In this document: piece by piece, positions 7,123 to 15,374 of the stretch
Position numbering within the stretch: the first letter of the stretch is position 1
How the letters are laid out: every line of letters starts with the position of its first letter
Assembly (NCBI GenBank): GCA_044868295.1
Contig: JBIOWF010000302.1
Coordinates: 1-17,380 of the forward strand
Origin: JBIOWF01 sp044868295
Lineage (GTDB): Bacteria; Actinomycetota; Actinomycetes; Streptosporangiales; Streptosporangiaceae
Length of the DNA: 17,380 nt
Direction of reading: 5' to 3'
Made by a program: the position numbers and the translations under genes
The notes under the pieces: generated by a model
Seen by the model: only the letters and a program-made list of their open reading frames with translations
What the model was told of the DNA's origin: nothing
The model's database searches: none

Positions 7123-8216
7123 TCATGCGACCTGGGAATACTCATGGATCAGTCCACCGAGGCGGTCGCGGCGTATCACCCGCGTGGGGCACGTCGAGTC
7201 CATTGCGGGCGGGCGATCGGCTCGCCCATCGGGCGGTGTTTGATTCAGCGTCCGGTGCGGTCTATGTCGGTTGTAATGGTCGAGATATTCGGTGAGGACA
7301 TGCCGCAGGTGCCGCCGCCCGACGATCAACATCCGGTCCAGACACTCACGGCGGACGCTCAAGATCCATCTTTCGGCGATCGCATTCGCCCGCGGTGCCC
7401 GCGGCGGGGTGAAGATCGGGCGCACGCCGATCGCGTTAACACCGCATCGAACGCCGACGTGTATTTGGCGTCGCGATCACGGATCAGGAATTTCCACGCG
7501 TCTGCACTGGTCCGTTCCTGCAGGTCCATGAGCAGGTTGCGGGCCTGCTGCACCACCCAGGCGCCGGTGGGATGGGCGGTGACGCCCACCAGGTGGACCC
7601 GCCGGGTGCCGTGCTCGATCAGAAACAGTACGTACAGCCGGCACAGGAACGCGGTGTCCACGTGGAAGAAATCGATCGCCACAATCGTCTTGGCCTGGGC
7701 GTTTAGGAACTGCGCCCAGCTCGGCCCCGCCCTCCTCGGTGCGGGAACGATGCCCGCGGCCTTGAGGATCGCCCACACCGTCGACGGCGCTACCCGGTGA
7801 CCGAGCCCGACCAACTCCCCCGCGATGCGGCGATAGCCCCACAACGGATTCTCGCGTGCCATCTGCAGCACAAGAGATCGGATCGTGGCGGCGGTGCGCG
7901 GTCGCCCGGGACGCCGATGTGGGAAGGTCCAATGCCATTTGACCAGTTGCGCGTGCCAGCGCAGCAGTGTCCGGGGCGAGACGATCAGACGCAGCCGCTG
8001 GCGATGAGCGGCGGGCAGCAGCCGGGCCAGCCCGGATAACAACGCCCGATCAGCCCAGAACAGCCGCGGCGACTTCACCTGGCGTCGCAGGACGGCGACC
8101 TGATGGCGAAGCACCAAGATTTCGGCGTTCTTGGCCACGTCGGAACGGGTGAGCAGGGCAAGCCAGCCGAGCACGCGAAGCAGAATCAGGTAGACCAGAC
8201 GTAAAGTCACGAACAC
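7123..8216 (-). pseudogene. frameshifted DDE (integrase-core) transposase
   Basis: Two minus-strand frames together make one transposase of about 355 residues. The first part (from GTG at 8216) has an N-terminal helical and HTH region with LRHQVAVLRRQ (36-46), then NPLWGYRRIAGEL (123-135). The integrase core starts with D182 in IDFFHVDT and has the RDRDAKYT motif (second Asp at 247 or 249). At about position 7435 the frame breaks: FDAVLT should continue into AIGVRPIFTPPRAPRANAIAERW, but that reading lies in the next frame (7425-7123). Restoring one base re-joins them. The catalytic Glu of NAIAERW is thus cut off from the two Asp residues, so the protein should be inactive. No slippery heptamer is seen, so programmed frameshifting is unlikely; a sequencing error cannot be excluded. 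Confidence 0.85.
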
Positions 8217-8292
8217 TTACCGTGCCAGAGGGGCATACGTCTCGCAGCCGAATCACGAGCGAAGGTCAGACAAAGCCGCAGATCAGAGCCAC

Positions 8293-8315
8293 TGACAGAG
8301 TATTCGGCACGGACA
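8293..8315 (-). repeat. right terminal inverted repeat of the insertion sequence
   Basis: Read on the minus strand it begins TGTCCGTGCCGAA and ends CTCTGTCA, matching the left end with four mismatches. It lies 77 nt upstream of the transposase start, and the transposase promoter should lie in between. Confidence 0.7.
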
Positions 8316-8365
8316 GGATGTGGCGCTGCCGTCCTGACCGCGGTACTGCCGAGCCTCTTCGTTTA

Positions 8366-8390
8366 CGTGTGGGCGCCGACCATCCACACG
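8366..8390 (-). terminator. possible terminator of the Wadjet operon
   Basis: CGTGTGG pairs perfectly with CCACACG (7 bp, 11-nt loop), beginning about 30 nt after the jetD stop on the minus strand. No U-run follows. It lies in the 204-nt gap between jetD and the transposase start, in which I see no gene. Confidence 0.4.
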
Positions 8391-8420
8391 GGGTTACGGT
8401 TCAGGCGTGGCGGGTGCGCC

Positions 8421-9986
8421 CTACGCGTTCCCGGCGAGATCGGCGAGCAGGTCGCCGAGGACGAGTTCCTCCTCGATCCGTACAGACGCTCGTGTCATCG
8501 CTACGGCCAGATCCGGATCCCACGGGGTCTCGAGTGGCCGTCCACGGAGGGGAGGCCCGGTACGGGACACAATTGTGAGGGCAGGTCCGGGTACGACCGC
8601 TCCAGGCACTGTGGGGGAGTGCGAGGCGTCGGAGCCGGGAGCCGCTCTGGAGACGATGGTGCCGGAGAAACCCGTGGCTGAGCGGGTAGGGCAGGGCGCG
8701 GCGCCGGCCGGATCGGTTGTCCGGGAGACGGCGGTGTTGTACGCGGCGGCATCGTAGCGCCAGGGCCGCCAGCTGATGCGTTCGTAGACGGCGCTCGCGA
8801 TGGCGACGCCGCCCCAGTCGAAGTCGCCGTGGTAGGCGAACGCCGCGCCACTTGCGATGAGCAGGTCGAACAGCCGCCATACCGCAGCCGAGGGTCTGCC
8901 GTTGACGCAAACGAGCGGTGGGCAGTCCGGACCGAGTTCATCCGCCGCCGCGGAGACCACGACCGGGTTCTCGCAGGCCCGTACGAGACCACCATTCACA
9001 CGGCCGGCCGAGAGGGCGGACTCGTGGCGGCGCAGCTGGCGGAGGGTGAGCACGCATGGTTCTCCGGCCTCGCGTGCGGTGGCGAGCATGCGTCCCGTGG
9101 GAGTGCGGTCGTCTCCGGGAAGGCCGACGCAGAGCACTGTCGAGGAGAGGTCGTCGAGATGCACGCCGACGGCGGCCCATGCCTTGCGGCGGGCGTCGGC
9201 GGTGCCGTCCCCGGAGTAGCGCCGCCCGTTCAGGGCGCGAGCAGCGGATAGGGCCAGTGTGGAGAGTGGTCGGCCGTCGTCGAGGGCGTGTGCGTCGCCG
9301 CAGGTCTCCGCCGCCAATCGACCGATGGGTATTCCTGCCGAGGGCAGGCGTCGCAGCAACCTGGCCAGGGTACGGAGGAGGTCCCTGGCCTCGTCGTGGT
9401 CGGAGGCGGACCTGCGGACCAGGCCGGTCGCTTCCAGCCAGGCACGCCACTCGGACAGTTCACGCCGCTCGGCGACGACCTCGTCAAGCTCGGCGTAAGC
9501 CCTGCGCCAGGCGGACGCACGGGCGGCGTTCTCCTCAACAAGGTTAAGAACCGGCCCGCCGAGCAGCTCAACGGCTGCTGCCAGACCGTCCGGCGACGCG
9601 CCGCTCGCCCGCAGGACCCGGTCGAGCTCAGTGAGGGACACCGACAGCGAGTTACCGGCACCCGCCCGACGGCCGAGGAGCACCTCGATGGCACGTCGCT
9701 GGCTCTGCGAGGCGGTGGCGAGGGTCGCCGAACCGGTCAGGTCCTTGCCCAGTTCCAGTCGGCGGCGTACGCGCTGGACCAGCCACTCGGTCTCCGGGCC
9801 GCCGAGCAGCCGTCGCAGCCGTTCCATCGCGACCCCGATCGGCTCGTCGGTTTGCCCGGCATCATCCCTGCCGACCTCGTCCGGCCCGGGGGCGGACGTC
9901 CGATCGGCCTGCGGCTCACCCCTGTCGGCTCGCCCAGGCCGGTCCCCCGGCTCGTGCCGGTCGGCCTTCCCGTACCGGTCGTACAT
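8421..9986 (-). CDS. jetD: Wadjet JetD, Toprim nuclease (TIGR02679; DUF3323/DUF2399)
   Basis: JetD is the nuclease subunit that cleaves circular DNA held by the JetABC complex. Counting from ATG 9986 (521 aa), a charged, Pro/Asp-rich leader (1-50) precedes the DUF3323-type helical region beginning ERLRRLLGGPETEWLVQ. The Toprim part carries the likely catalytic Glu in ACENPVVV (E339) and the acidic pair in YHGDFDW (D388, D390). It ends with TPWDPDLAVAM and EEELVLGDLLADL, the usual tail of the family. A Ser/Thr/Pro/Ala-rich insert of about 50 residues (421-471, containing TIVSR twice) interrupts the Toprim region after AAYNTAV; I do not recall it in relatives, which are mostly near 400-430 aa. 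I chose ATG 9986 because a perfect AGGAGG lies 8 nt upstream. A TTG at 10031, overlapping the jetC stop by 4 nt, would add 15 residues. Confidence 0.88.
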   Translation of the reverse strand: MYDRYGKADRHEPGDRPGRADRGEPQADRTSAPGPDEVGRDDAGQTDEPIGVAMERLRRLLGGPETEWLVQRVRRRLELGKDLTGSATLATASQSQRRAIEVLLGRRAGAGNSLSVSLTELDRVLRASGASPDGLAAAVELLGGPVLNLVEENAARASAWRRAYAELDEVVAERRELSEWRAWLEATGLVRRSASDHDEARDLLRTLARLLRRLPSAGIPIGRLAAETCGDAHALDDGRPLSTLALSAARALNGRRYSGDGTADARRKAWAAVGVHLDDLSSTVLCVGLPGDDRTPTGRMLATAREAGEPCVLTLRQLRRHESALSAGRVNGGLVRACENPVVVSAAADELGPDCPPLVCVNGRPSAAVWRLFDLLIASGAAFAYHGDFDWGGVAIASAVYERISWRPWRYDAAAYNTAVSRTTDPAGAAPCPTRSATGFSGTIVSRAAPGSDASHSPTVPGAVVPGPALTIVSRTGPPLRGRPLETPWDPDLAVAMTRASVRIEEELVLGDLLADLAGNA

Positions 9987-9994
9987 GTTGTATG

Positions 9995-10000
9995 CCTCCT
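9995..10000 (-). promoter_or_regulatory. ribosome binding site that decides the jetD start
   Basis: AGGAGG on the minus strand lies 8 nt before ATG 9986. It is the only consensus-strength site in the jet operon; jetB and jetC appear to rely on overlapping, coupled starts. It argues against the upstream TTG at 10031. Confidence 0.65.
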
Positions 10001-10027
10001 GGCTGCGCTTCTCGCTCATCCAGTCGC

Positions 10028-13000
10028 TCAATCGAACAGGCCCGGCTGCGCGCGGGGGACCGTTGACATGGCAGGCTCTCCGAGGACCGGCTCGGGTGAT
10101 GTCACACCGGGAGAGTCACGACCGGGGTCGGTGCCGTCGCCGGGTTCGGCAACCGACCCCTGATGGGCGACTGGGCGGGCCACCCGCCGGCGTTCGCTGC
10201 CGTCCCAGCGCCAAGGCGTGACCAGAACGGCGTCGATGCCGTCACGCCGGGAGAGTTGCGCGATGGCCAGGCCGGGCACCTGGGGATAGCAGCCCCATTC
10301 GCGTTCGCTGGTCATCACCACGTCCATGTCGAAGGTGGCGAGCAGCCCCAGGCACTTGGCCCGGGAGTCGTCGTCGACGCCGGCGAAGGCCTCGTCGAGG
10401 GCGACCAAGCGCGGAGCATACGGGTTTCCGGCGGACTTGTAGTGCGCGGACGCGGCGGCGAACAGCGGGACGGAGGCTGCGAGGACACGTTCGCCGCCGG
10501 AGGCGGGACCCGTGGCGGGCCTCCATTGGCCGTCCTGAAGGCGCTGGATCCCGAATTCATGCCAGGTGCGGTAGTCGAGCGCCCTGGTCAGTTGCTCGGT
10601 CCAGCCGGAGGCGGGATTGTCGGTGTGTTCTCGGGCGATCTGCTCCTGGAGGAAGGCTCCGACGGCGGCGCGGTCGTCCTCTGACCAGGCGTCCACGGTC
10701 TGCCGCAGCTTCTCCCGCACCCGGTCGAGCCCTGGAGGCGCGTTCCGCAGCGTCTTCCAGACAAGGCGAAGGCGCATGCCGGTGGAGGTGGGGCGGGACT
10801 CCAGTTCGGTGTTCATCTCCCGCACCTCCTGTTCAGCGGCTGCGATGAGCTCGTGCAGCGTGCCCGCCACCTCGTTGAGCAGGTGGTTTTCGAGGATCTC
10901 GCGTTCCTGGGCGGACAGCAGTTGCGCCCGGTGCCCGATCTCGGTTTCCAGGTCGTGGGCGAGGCCGGGGATGTCTCGAGCCCGGCCCTGGAAGACCACG
11001 TCCACCACCATGACGCCGCCCTGGATCGTCAGCCCGGCCGAGTGGCCGTGCCTGGCCATGGCATCGGACAGCTGCTTCTGCTCCTCGGCGACCCGTTTCT
11101 GCACCCGCTCCCACGGAGCGTCGCCGTCGTCGACCCCGTCCAGCTCCGCGTTGACCGTTCGGGCGAGGACGACGGCCGGTGTCGGGGCCCACGGGATGCT
11201 CGGATCCGGAGTGTCCAGGTCGGGCATCGCCACGCCGAGGAGTCCGGTCGCGGCGAACGCTCGGAATTCGGCGACGGCGGCGTCGCGGGCGGCACCGGCC
11301 TGGTCGATCTCGTCGCGCAGGGTTTCGATTCTGCCCTCCGCCTTGCCTCGCTCGGTGAACGCGGCCTGCTCCTCCGTGCGTGCGACCCGTTCCGCGTCGT
11401 TACGTCTTCCCAGAGCCTCGCGCACCTCGTCGATCTTGCGGAAGAGCTCCTCAACGGCGGCTCCCGCCGTCTCCACCAGCGTGCGGTAGGTTTCCGCCGC
11501 CGAAGCCGCCGCATCCCGCGCCTCGGAGGCTTCGGCGGCTGCGGTCTCCAGTCGCTCACGCACCCGGGCGAGCTCGTCCACCGCGTCCCGGACCGCATCG
11601 CGGGCGGCGACCAGAGCTTGCACCGCCGGCCAGAGCGCGGCGAGGGCGAGTCTGTAGTCCGACACGCCGCGCCGTACGGTGGCGAGCTCCTCTGCGTCGG
11701 TGGGCAGGTCGACGTCGTCGGCGAACTCGGTGGCCTCTGCCTGTGCGGCCGCGACCTCAGCCTGCCGCTCGGCCGCCACGTCGACGGCATCGCCGTGTTC
11801 AACGGTCACCTCGCGGTGCCGCTCGTGCGCCGCGGCGAGCTTGACGTGCGCCTCTCGCAGGGAGGTGTCGGACGGCAGCGCCCGGTGCTCCGCGGCGAGG
11901 GTCTCCCGTCGTATGGCGAGCGACTCCTTGGCCGAGCCCAGTTCCTCGAGGCGTCGGCGTACCGTGTCGAGCTCGCCCCGAAGCAGTTGGAGGCGGGCTC
12001 GCAGGGCCGCCTCCCGCGCCCCCTCGCCGATGTGGTCGGCGCTCGGCTTCCGCCACGCTCCGCCTAGGACACCGTTGGCCCATCGTCCGTCCGTCGCGAT
12101 CCAGGTCGCGGCTCCGGGACCGAGCCCGATCGACGCGAGGATCCCGTCGACGACGCCGTCCGTCAGCGCGGCCGCATGCCGGTCCGCCCGGTCGATCGCC
12201 GGGCGGAGCACGGCGGAGCAGGCGGGCCCGTCGATGGCCGCCCGCGTGAGGATGGTGGTGTCGAGGGGCCCGACAAGGGTCCCCTGCGGCGTCACCCAGG
12301 CGTCCAGGATGCCGGCGGCTTCCAGGGCGGCCTCCAGCCCGGCCCGGTGCTCGGCGGGGACCTCGTCGGCGAAGTCGACGACCTTCCAGAATGGCGCGCC
12401 GGGCCGGTCCGTGCGCGCGTCGGCCGCCCGCGTGTACGGCACGGGCGGGCCGTCGTGGCCGCCGGCCTCCAGGCGGCGGATCTGCTCGGTGAGGTCCGCG
12501 CTCCTGCGCCGCTGGGCATCGGCCTCAGCGTCCAGCCCGGCCTCGATCCGGCTGAGCTCGGCGACGGCGGTCCGCATGGCCTCGTCGACCGCCACCGCCG
12601 CGGGGTTGCGGCCGTCGGCGGTGTCAACCCACGCCTCCAAGGCGGCGAGTATGGCGTCCGGGTCGGCGATGGGAAGCTCGGTCACGTCGGCGAGGTAGGT
12701 GAAGTAGGCACCCACCAGGTCGGCCGCTCGGACGCCCGCCTGCTGCTCCACCGCAGCAATCCGTTCGGCGGCGCGCTGCAACTCGCCGGTCAGCCGGTCG
12801 ATCTCCCGGCGGGCCGCGTCGAGCCGCCGCCGCCTGTCCTCGAGAATCGTCAGGCGACGGTCGAGTTCGGCCACGGCTTTGGACCGGCGGTCGGCGAGCT
12901 CGGCCGTGTCCCGGCGGGCCTGCAGGAGATCGGCCTCCCGTCGGTCCACGATCGCGATGTGCGCTTCGCGGCAGCGGGCGCTCCCGGCGTCCGACGCCGC

Positions 13001-14194
13001 CTGGTCCCGCGCCGCACGCAGGGCGTTCGCGGTCTCGTCTGCTCTGGCCCGGAGGCGCTCCGCGCGCTGCTGCTGGTGCCCTGCCTCCTTGGCGAGATCA
13101 TCCCTGGCTTTGTCCAGGTTGTGCGAATAATCGGCCAGACGGTTCGCATTCTCGCCCAGGCGCTTGATCTCTGCGGCGGTACGCATCTCGGGACTCTGCT
13201 GGAGCGCGTCGCGGCGCGCCTCCAGTCGCGTCTTCTGCTCCGCCAGTTCGGCGAGCAGCCGTTGCGCCGTGGCGAGCGCCGCCTGGGCGGCGGCGTAACG
13301 GTTCTCCGCGTCGGCGAAGTCCCGGCCGAGCTGCTCGTACCGGCTCTGCGTCGTACGCGGCGGTGTCGCCTTGCGCTTGGCGGCGATCCGGGCGTACCGG
13401 CGGTAGTGGCCGAGAAAGTCGGCGGCGGCCTGCCGTGACTCCTCGTACGCACGCAGCGCGTCGCGCTCCTCGTCCAGGCCGCGGAACGCCTCCGCCACGG
13501 TCGTGATCAGCGGCGGGTCCAGCGGGGGCAGTGCCTCGGTGAGCGCCCGGGACAGCAGCTTCTCGTCCGGCTTCTTGGACAGCTGCGGCTGGCGGAGCTG
13601 GATCAGCAGGTTGACGAGGGCTTCATACCGGTGCTCGCCGAGGCCGAAGAGCGCCTCGTCCACGGCACGGCGATAGTCCGACGTCCGCTGGTAGAGCATG
13701 CCTTGGCCGTCGAGCGCCTCGCGCAGCTTCTCCCGGGTGAGGGCCGTCCGAGTGGGCGACAGGAGCGACAAACCGGCGCCGATCCTCTGCGACGTGACGA
13801 AAAACCAGTGCTGGGCGATGCCGCGATCCTTGACCGCCTTGAGCCCGCAGCCGATCGTCCGGAACTCGGCTGTGCCGTCCGCGGCGCGGCGGCCGAACTC
13901 CAGCCAGGTGTAGCCGAGCCGTTCTGGGTGCGGATGCCTGCCGCCGAGCAGCAGGTTCCACTCCATCTTCTTCTGCCGGTCCCCGTCGGGTTCGACGCGG
14001 TGTGGCGCAAGCTCCCCGTCGAGCAGGAACGGCAGCGTCAGCGCGAGGACCTTTGACTTGCCGGTGCCGTTGTTGCCGCGCAGCAGCAGCCGGCCGTCGT
14101 GGAAGTGGAACTCCTCGACGTCGTAGTAGAACATGTCCACGAGCCCGGCCCGCAGCGGCTTCCACCGGTCAGACGAGGGAGTCGGGAGTGTCAC
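10028..14194 (-). CDS. jetC: Wadjet JetC, SMC-like ATPase (TIGR02680)
   Basis: JetC is the SMC/MukB-like motor that binds ATP, dimerises and extrudes DNA loops. Of 1,388 residues, the N-terminal head has Walker A GNNGTGKS (40-47), preceded by WKPLRAGLVDMFYYDVEEF, the typical family start. A long first coiled coil (about 245-590, rich in Ala/Arg/Glu) leads to a compact hinge-like domain (about 598-718, with FWKVVDFADEVPAEHRAGLEAA). A second coiled coil runs back to the C-terminal head. That head has the signature ASGGERVL (about 1230), Walker B LVALDEAF (about 1265) and the switch region VMTSERE. The GTG at 14194 overlaps jetB by 26 nt and follows GGAAAGG by 6 nt. An upstream in-frame ATG (14389) would add 65 residues of low-complexity, jetB-overlapping sequence and was rejected. 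The ATPase motifs are intact, so the protein should be active. Confidence 0.93.
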   Translation of the reverse strand: MTLPTPSSDRWKPLRAGLVDMFYYDVEEFHFHDGRLLLRGNNGTGKSKVLALTLPFLLDGELAPHRVEPDGDRQKKMEWNLLLGGRHPHPERLGYTWLEFGRRAADGTAEFRTIGCGLKAVKDRGIAQHWFFVTSQRIGAGLSLLSPTRTALTREKLREALDGQGMLYQRTSDYRRAVDEALFGLGEHRYEALVNLLIQLRQPQLSKKPDEKLLSRALTEALPPLDPPLITTVAEAFRGLDEERDALRAYEESRQAAADFLGHYRRYARIAAKRKATPPRTTQSRYEQLGRDFADAENRYAAAQAALATAQRLLAELAEQKTRLEARRDALQQSPEMRTAAEIKRLGENANRLADYSHNLDKARDDLAKEAGHQQQRAERLRARADETANALRAARDQAASDAGSARCREAHIAIVDRREADLLQARRDTAELADRRSKAVAELDRRLTILEDRRRRLDAARREIDRLTGELQRAAERIAAVEQQAGVRAADLVGAYFTYLADVTELPIADPDAILAALEAWVDTADGRNPAAVAVDEAMRTAVAELSRIEAGLDAEADAQRRRSADLTEQIRRLEAGGHDGPPVPYTRAADARTDRPGAPFWKVVDFADEVPAEHRAGLEAALEAAGILDAWVTPQGTLVGPLDTTILTRAAIDGPACSAVLRPAIDRADRHAAALTDGVVDGILASIGLGPGAATWIATDGRWANGVLGGAWRKPSADHIGEGAREAALRARLQLLRGELDTVRRRLEELGSAKESLAIRRETLAAEHRALPSDTSLREAHVKLAAAHERHREVTVEHGDAVDVAAERQAEVAAAQAEATEFADDVDLPTDAEELATVRRGVSDYRLALAALWPAVQALVAARDAVRDAVDELARVRERLETAAAEASEARDAAASAAETYRTLVETAGAAVEELFRKIDEVREALGRRNDAERVARTEEQAAFTERGKAEGRIETLRDEIDQAGAARDAAVAEFRAFAATGLLGVAMPDLDTPDPSIPWAPTPAVVLARTVNAELDGVDDGDAPWERVQKRVAEEQKQLSDAMARHGHSAGLTIQGGVMVVDVVFQGRARDIPGLAHDLETEIGHRAQLLSAQEREILENHLLNEVAGTLHELIAAAEQEVREMNTELESRPTSTGMRLRLVWKTLRNAPPGLDRVREKLRQTVDAWSEDDRAAVGAFLQEQIAREHTDNPASGWTEQLTRALDYRTWHEFGIQRLQDGQWRPATGPASGGERVLAASVPLFAAASAHYKSAGNPYAPRLVALDEAFAGVDDDSRAKCLGLLATFDMDVVMTSEREWGCYPQVPGLAIAQLSRRDGIDAVLVTPWRWDGSERRRVARPVAHQGSVAEPGDGTDPGRDSPGVTSPEPVLGEPAMSTVPRAQPGLFD

Positions 14195-15374
14195 GGTCGG
14201 CCTTTCCAGCGTCGCGGATGGTGGGTTCGTCGAGCGCGTACCGGGCGAGCGCCGGACGGCCGCGCACCTGGGGTGGCCGGTCGGACGTGATCTCGACGAG
14301 TCGCAGCGCCAGCAGCTTGCCAAGCGCGATGTCGAGGAGACCTTCTTCGGCGCCCGGGTCCGTGACCCCCTTGCGCCAATAGGAGACATGGCGACGGGCC
14401 GCCTCGCGGACGAAACGGTGGAGGTCGTCGAACGCCGCTTCGCCGCGTACGGCCAGATGCTCGGCGACCAGCAGCGTGACGTGCCCGTCGGTGCGCTGCT
14501 CGGGCATCCGCACGTCGGTCAGCTCGTCGTCGGGGTCGACCATCGCGATGCCCTCGACGCGGATCTCCGGCAGCAGGCCGGTCGCCTCCTCGATTCGCCG
14601 GGTGATCGCGTGCCGCTGGGAGACGAGATAGGCGCGCTCGTCGTCGTCCAACTCGTCGTAGTAGACGACCGGGTCGTCGAGCAGTCGGCGGGTGAGCCGC
14701 CGTCGCAGCGCCTGGTTGCGTAGATCGTCGCTGTCGGCGACCGGTTCCGCAGTGAGCTCGGCCAGCCGTTCCTCGAACGATGCGGCCTTGACCATCGACG
14801 GTCCGCGCACGCCGGTGAGCAGCGCCGCGAGCACGTGCCTGCGCACGTCGTAGAGGACGTCGCCGGTCGCGGACAGATACGCCTCCTCGTCACCGGCCAC
14901 CTTGCGCAGCACGCCCCAGTCCAGGAGCATTCGCACCACCGCGACCAGGTCCGCGCGCTCGGCCCGATCCTCCAGCGTGAAGACGACACCGGCCGCGGCC
15001 AGCTCCGGCTCGGCAGCCCCGTTAATCAACTCTGTCGCGAGCCAGTTCAGGGTCGTCTGCGCGTCCGCCCGTTCGAGGACGGCCAGCGCCAGACAGAGCA
15101 CCACATAGCGGCGTCGCCCGAATGGCTCCTTGGCCCGGCCGCGTGCCGGACGAGTGGCGTCGTCATTGGTCGGCGCCGTCTTGAAGAGCCGAGCGCTCTC
15201 CGCGTCGGCGACCAGCCGCCACCCCGTCTCGCGGTTCAGCCAGTCCCGCAGCGCGGCAAGGTGGCGGCGCACCAGCAGCAGCAGATCCGCGTCCCCGTCC
15301 GCCGTCAGCAGCGGCTTGACCAGCAGGGCGCGCAGCGCGGCCCGCTGCTGCGCCACCTCCTCGTCCCGGATCAC
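14169..15374 (-). CDS. jetB: Wadjet JetB, KITE-like subunit (TIGR02678; DUF2398)
   Basis: The 401-aa protein matches the TIGR02678/DUF2398 family in layout. It begins with a helical start (IRDEEVAQQRAALRALLVKPLL) and a GWRLVADAESARLFK segment (51-65), followed by FGRRRYVVLCLALAVLERA. The C-terminal half is winged-helix-like and contains VVYYDELDDDERAYLVSQR and the segment ending RPALARYALDEP. In Wadjet complexes JetB is the KITE-like subunit that binds the kleisin JetA and bridges the SMC heads. It is not an enzyme, so no catalytic residues are expected. The GTG start overlaps the jetA stop by 4 nt (GTGA), so translation is probably coupled to jetA. The 3' end overlaps the jetC start by 26 nt. 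No defect is seen. Confidence 0.9.
   Translation of the reverse strand: MIRDEEVAQQRAALRALLVKPLLTADGDADLLLLVRRHLAALRDWLNRETGWRLVADAESARLFKTAPTNDDATRPARGRAKEPFGRRRYVVLCLALAVLERADAQTTLNWLATELINGAAEPELAAAGVVFTLEDRAERADLVAVVRMLLDWGVLRKVAGDEEAYLSATGDVLYDVRRHVLAALLTGVRGPSMVKAASFEERLAELTAEPVADSDDLRNQALRRRLTRRLLDDPVVYYDELDDDERAYLVSQRHAITRRIEEATGLLPEIRVEGIAMVDPDDELTDVRMPEQRTDGHVTLLVAEHLAVRGEAAFDDLHRFVREAARRHVSYWRKGVTDPGAEEGLLDIALGKLLALRLVEITSDRPPQVRGRPALARYALDEPTIRDAGKADRDTPDSLV

Larger units (their letters stand above)
7098..8315 (-). mobile_element. insertion sequence, rve-type (IS3/IS481-like), 1.2 kb
   Basis: The element is bounded by 23-bp imperfect inverted repeats (7098-7120 and 8293-8315, 19/23 identical) with TGT...ACA termini. 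It contains one transposase gene on the minus strand, broken by a frameshift. I could not see a convincing target-site duplication: the flanks AACGCC and GGATGT do not match. The element may therefore be old, or its flanks may have recombined. It lies between the metal-related genes and the Wadjet operon, with its left end 42 nt upstream of the DUF6153 start. Its transposase is transcribed toward that gene, so outward read-through is conceivable. Confidence 0.75.

Noticed and set aside
7359..7441. Programmed ribosomal frameshift in the transposase
   Set aside because: No slippery heptamer or downstream structure is visible, and the break lies within the catalytic core rather than between two ORFs as in IS3. 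A one-base loss explains it.
8217..8292. A gene between the transposase start and the right IS repeat
   Set aside because: The stretch is short, has no sustained reading frame with family resemblance, and is expected to hold the transposase promoter.
9825..9827. ATG before ERLRRLLGG as the jetD start
   Set aside because: It would remove the charged leader and fit the family length, but it has only a weak upstream purine stretch, while ATG 9986 has a perfect AGGAGG.
14195..14389. N-terminal extension of JetC by 65 residues
   Set aside because: It lies inside jetB in another frame, is Ser/Arg-rich and has no family resemblance. GTG 14194 has a spaced GGAAAGG and begins the conserved region.
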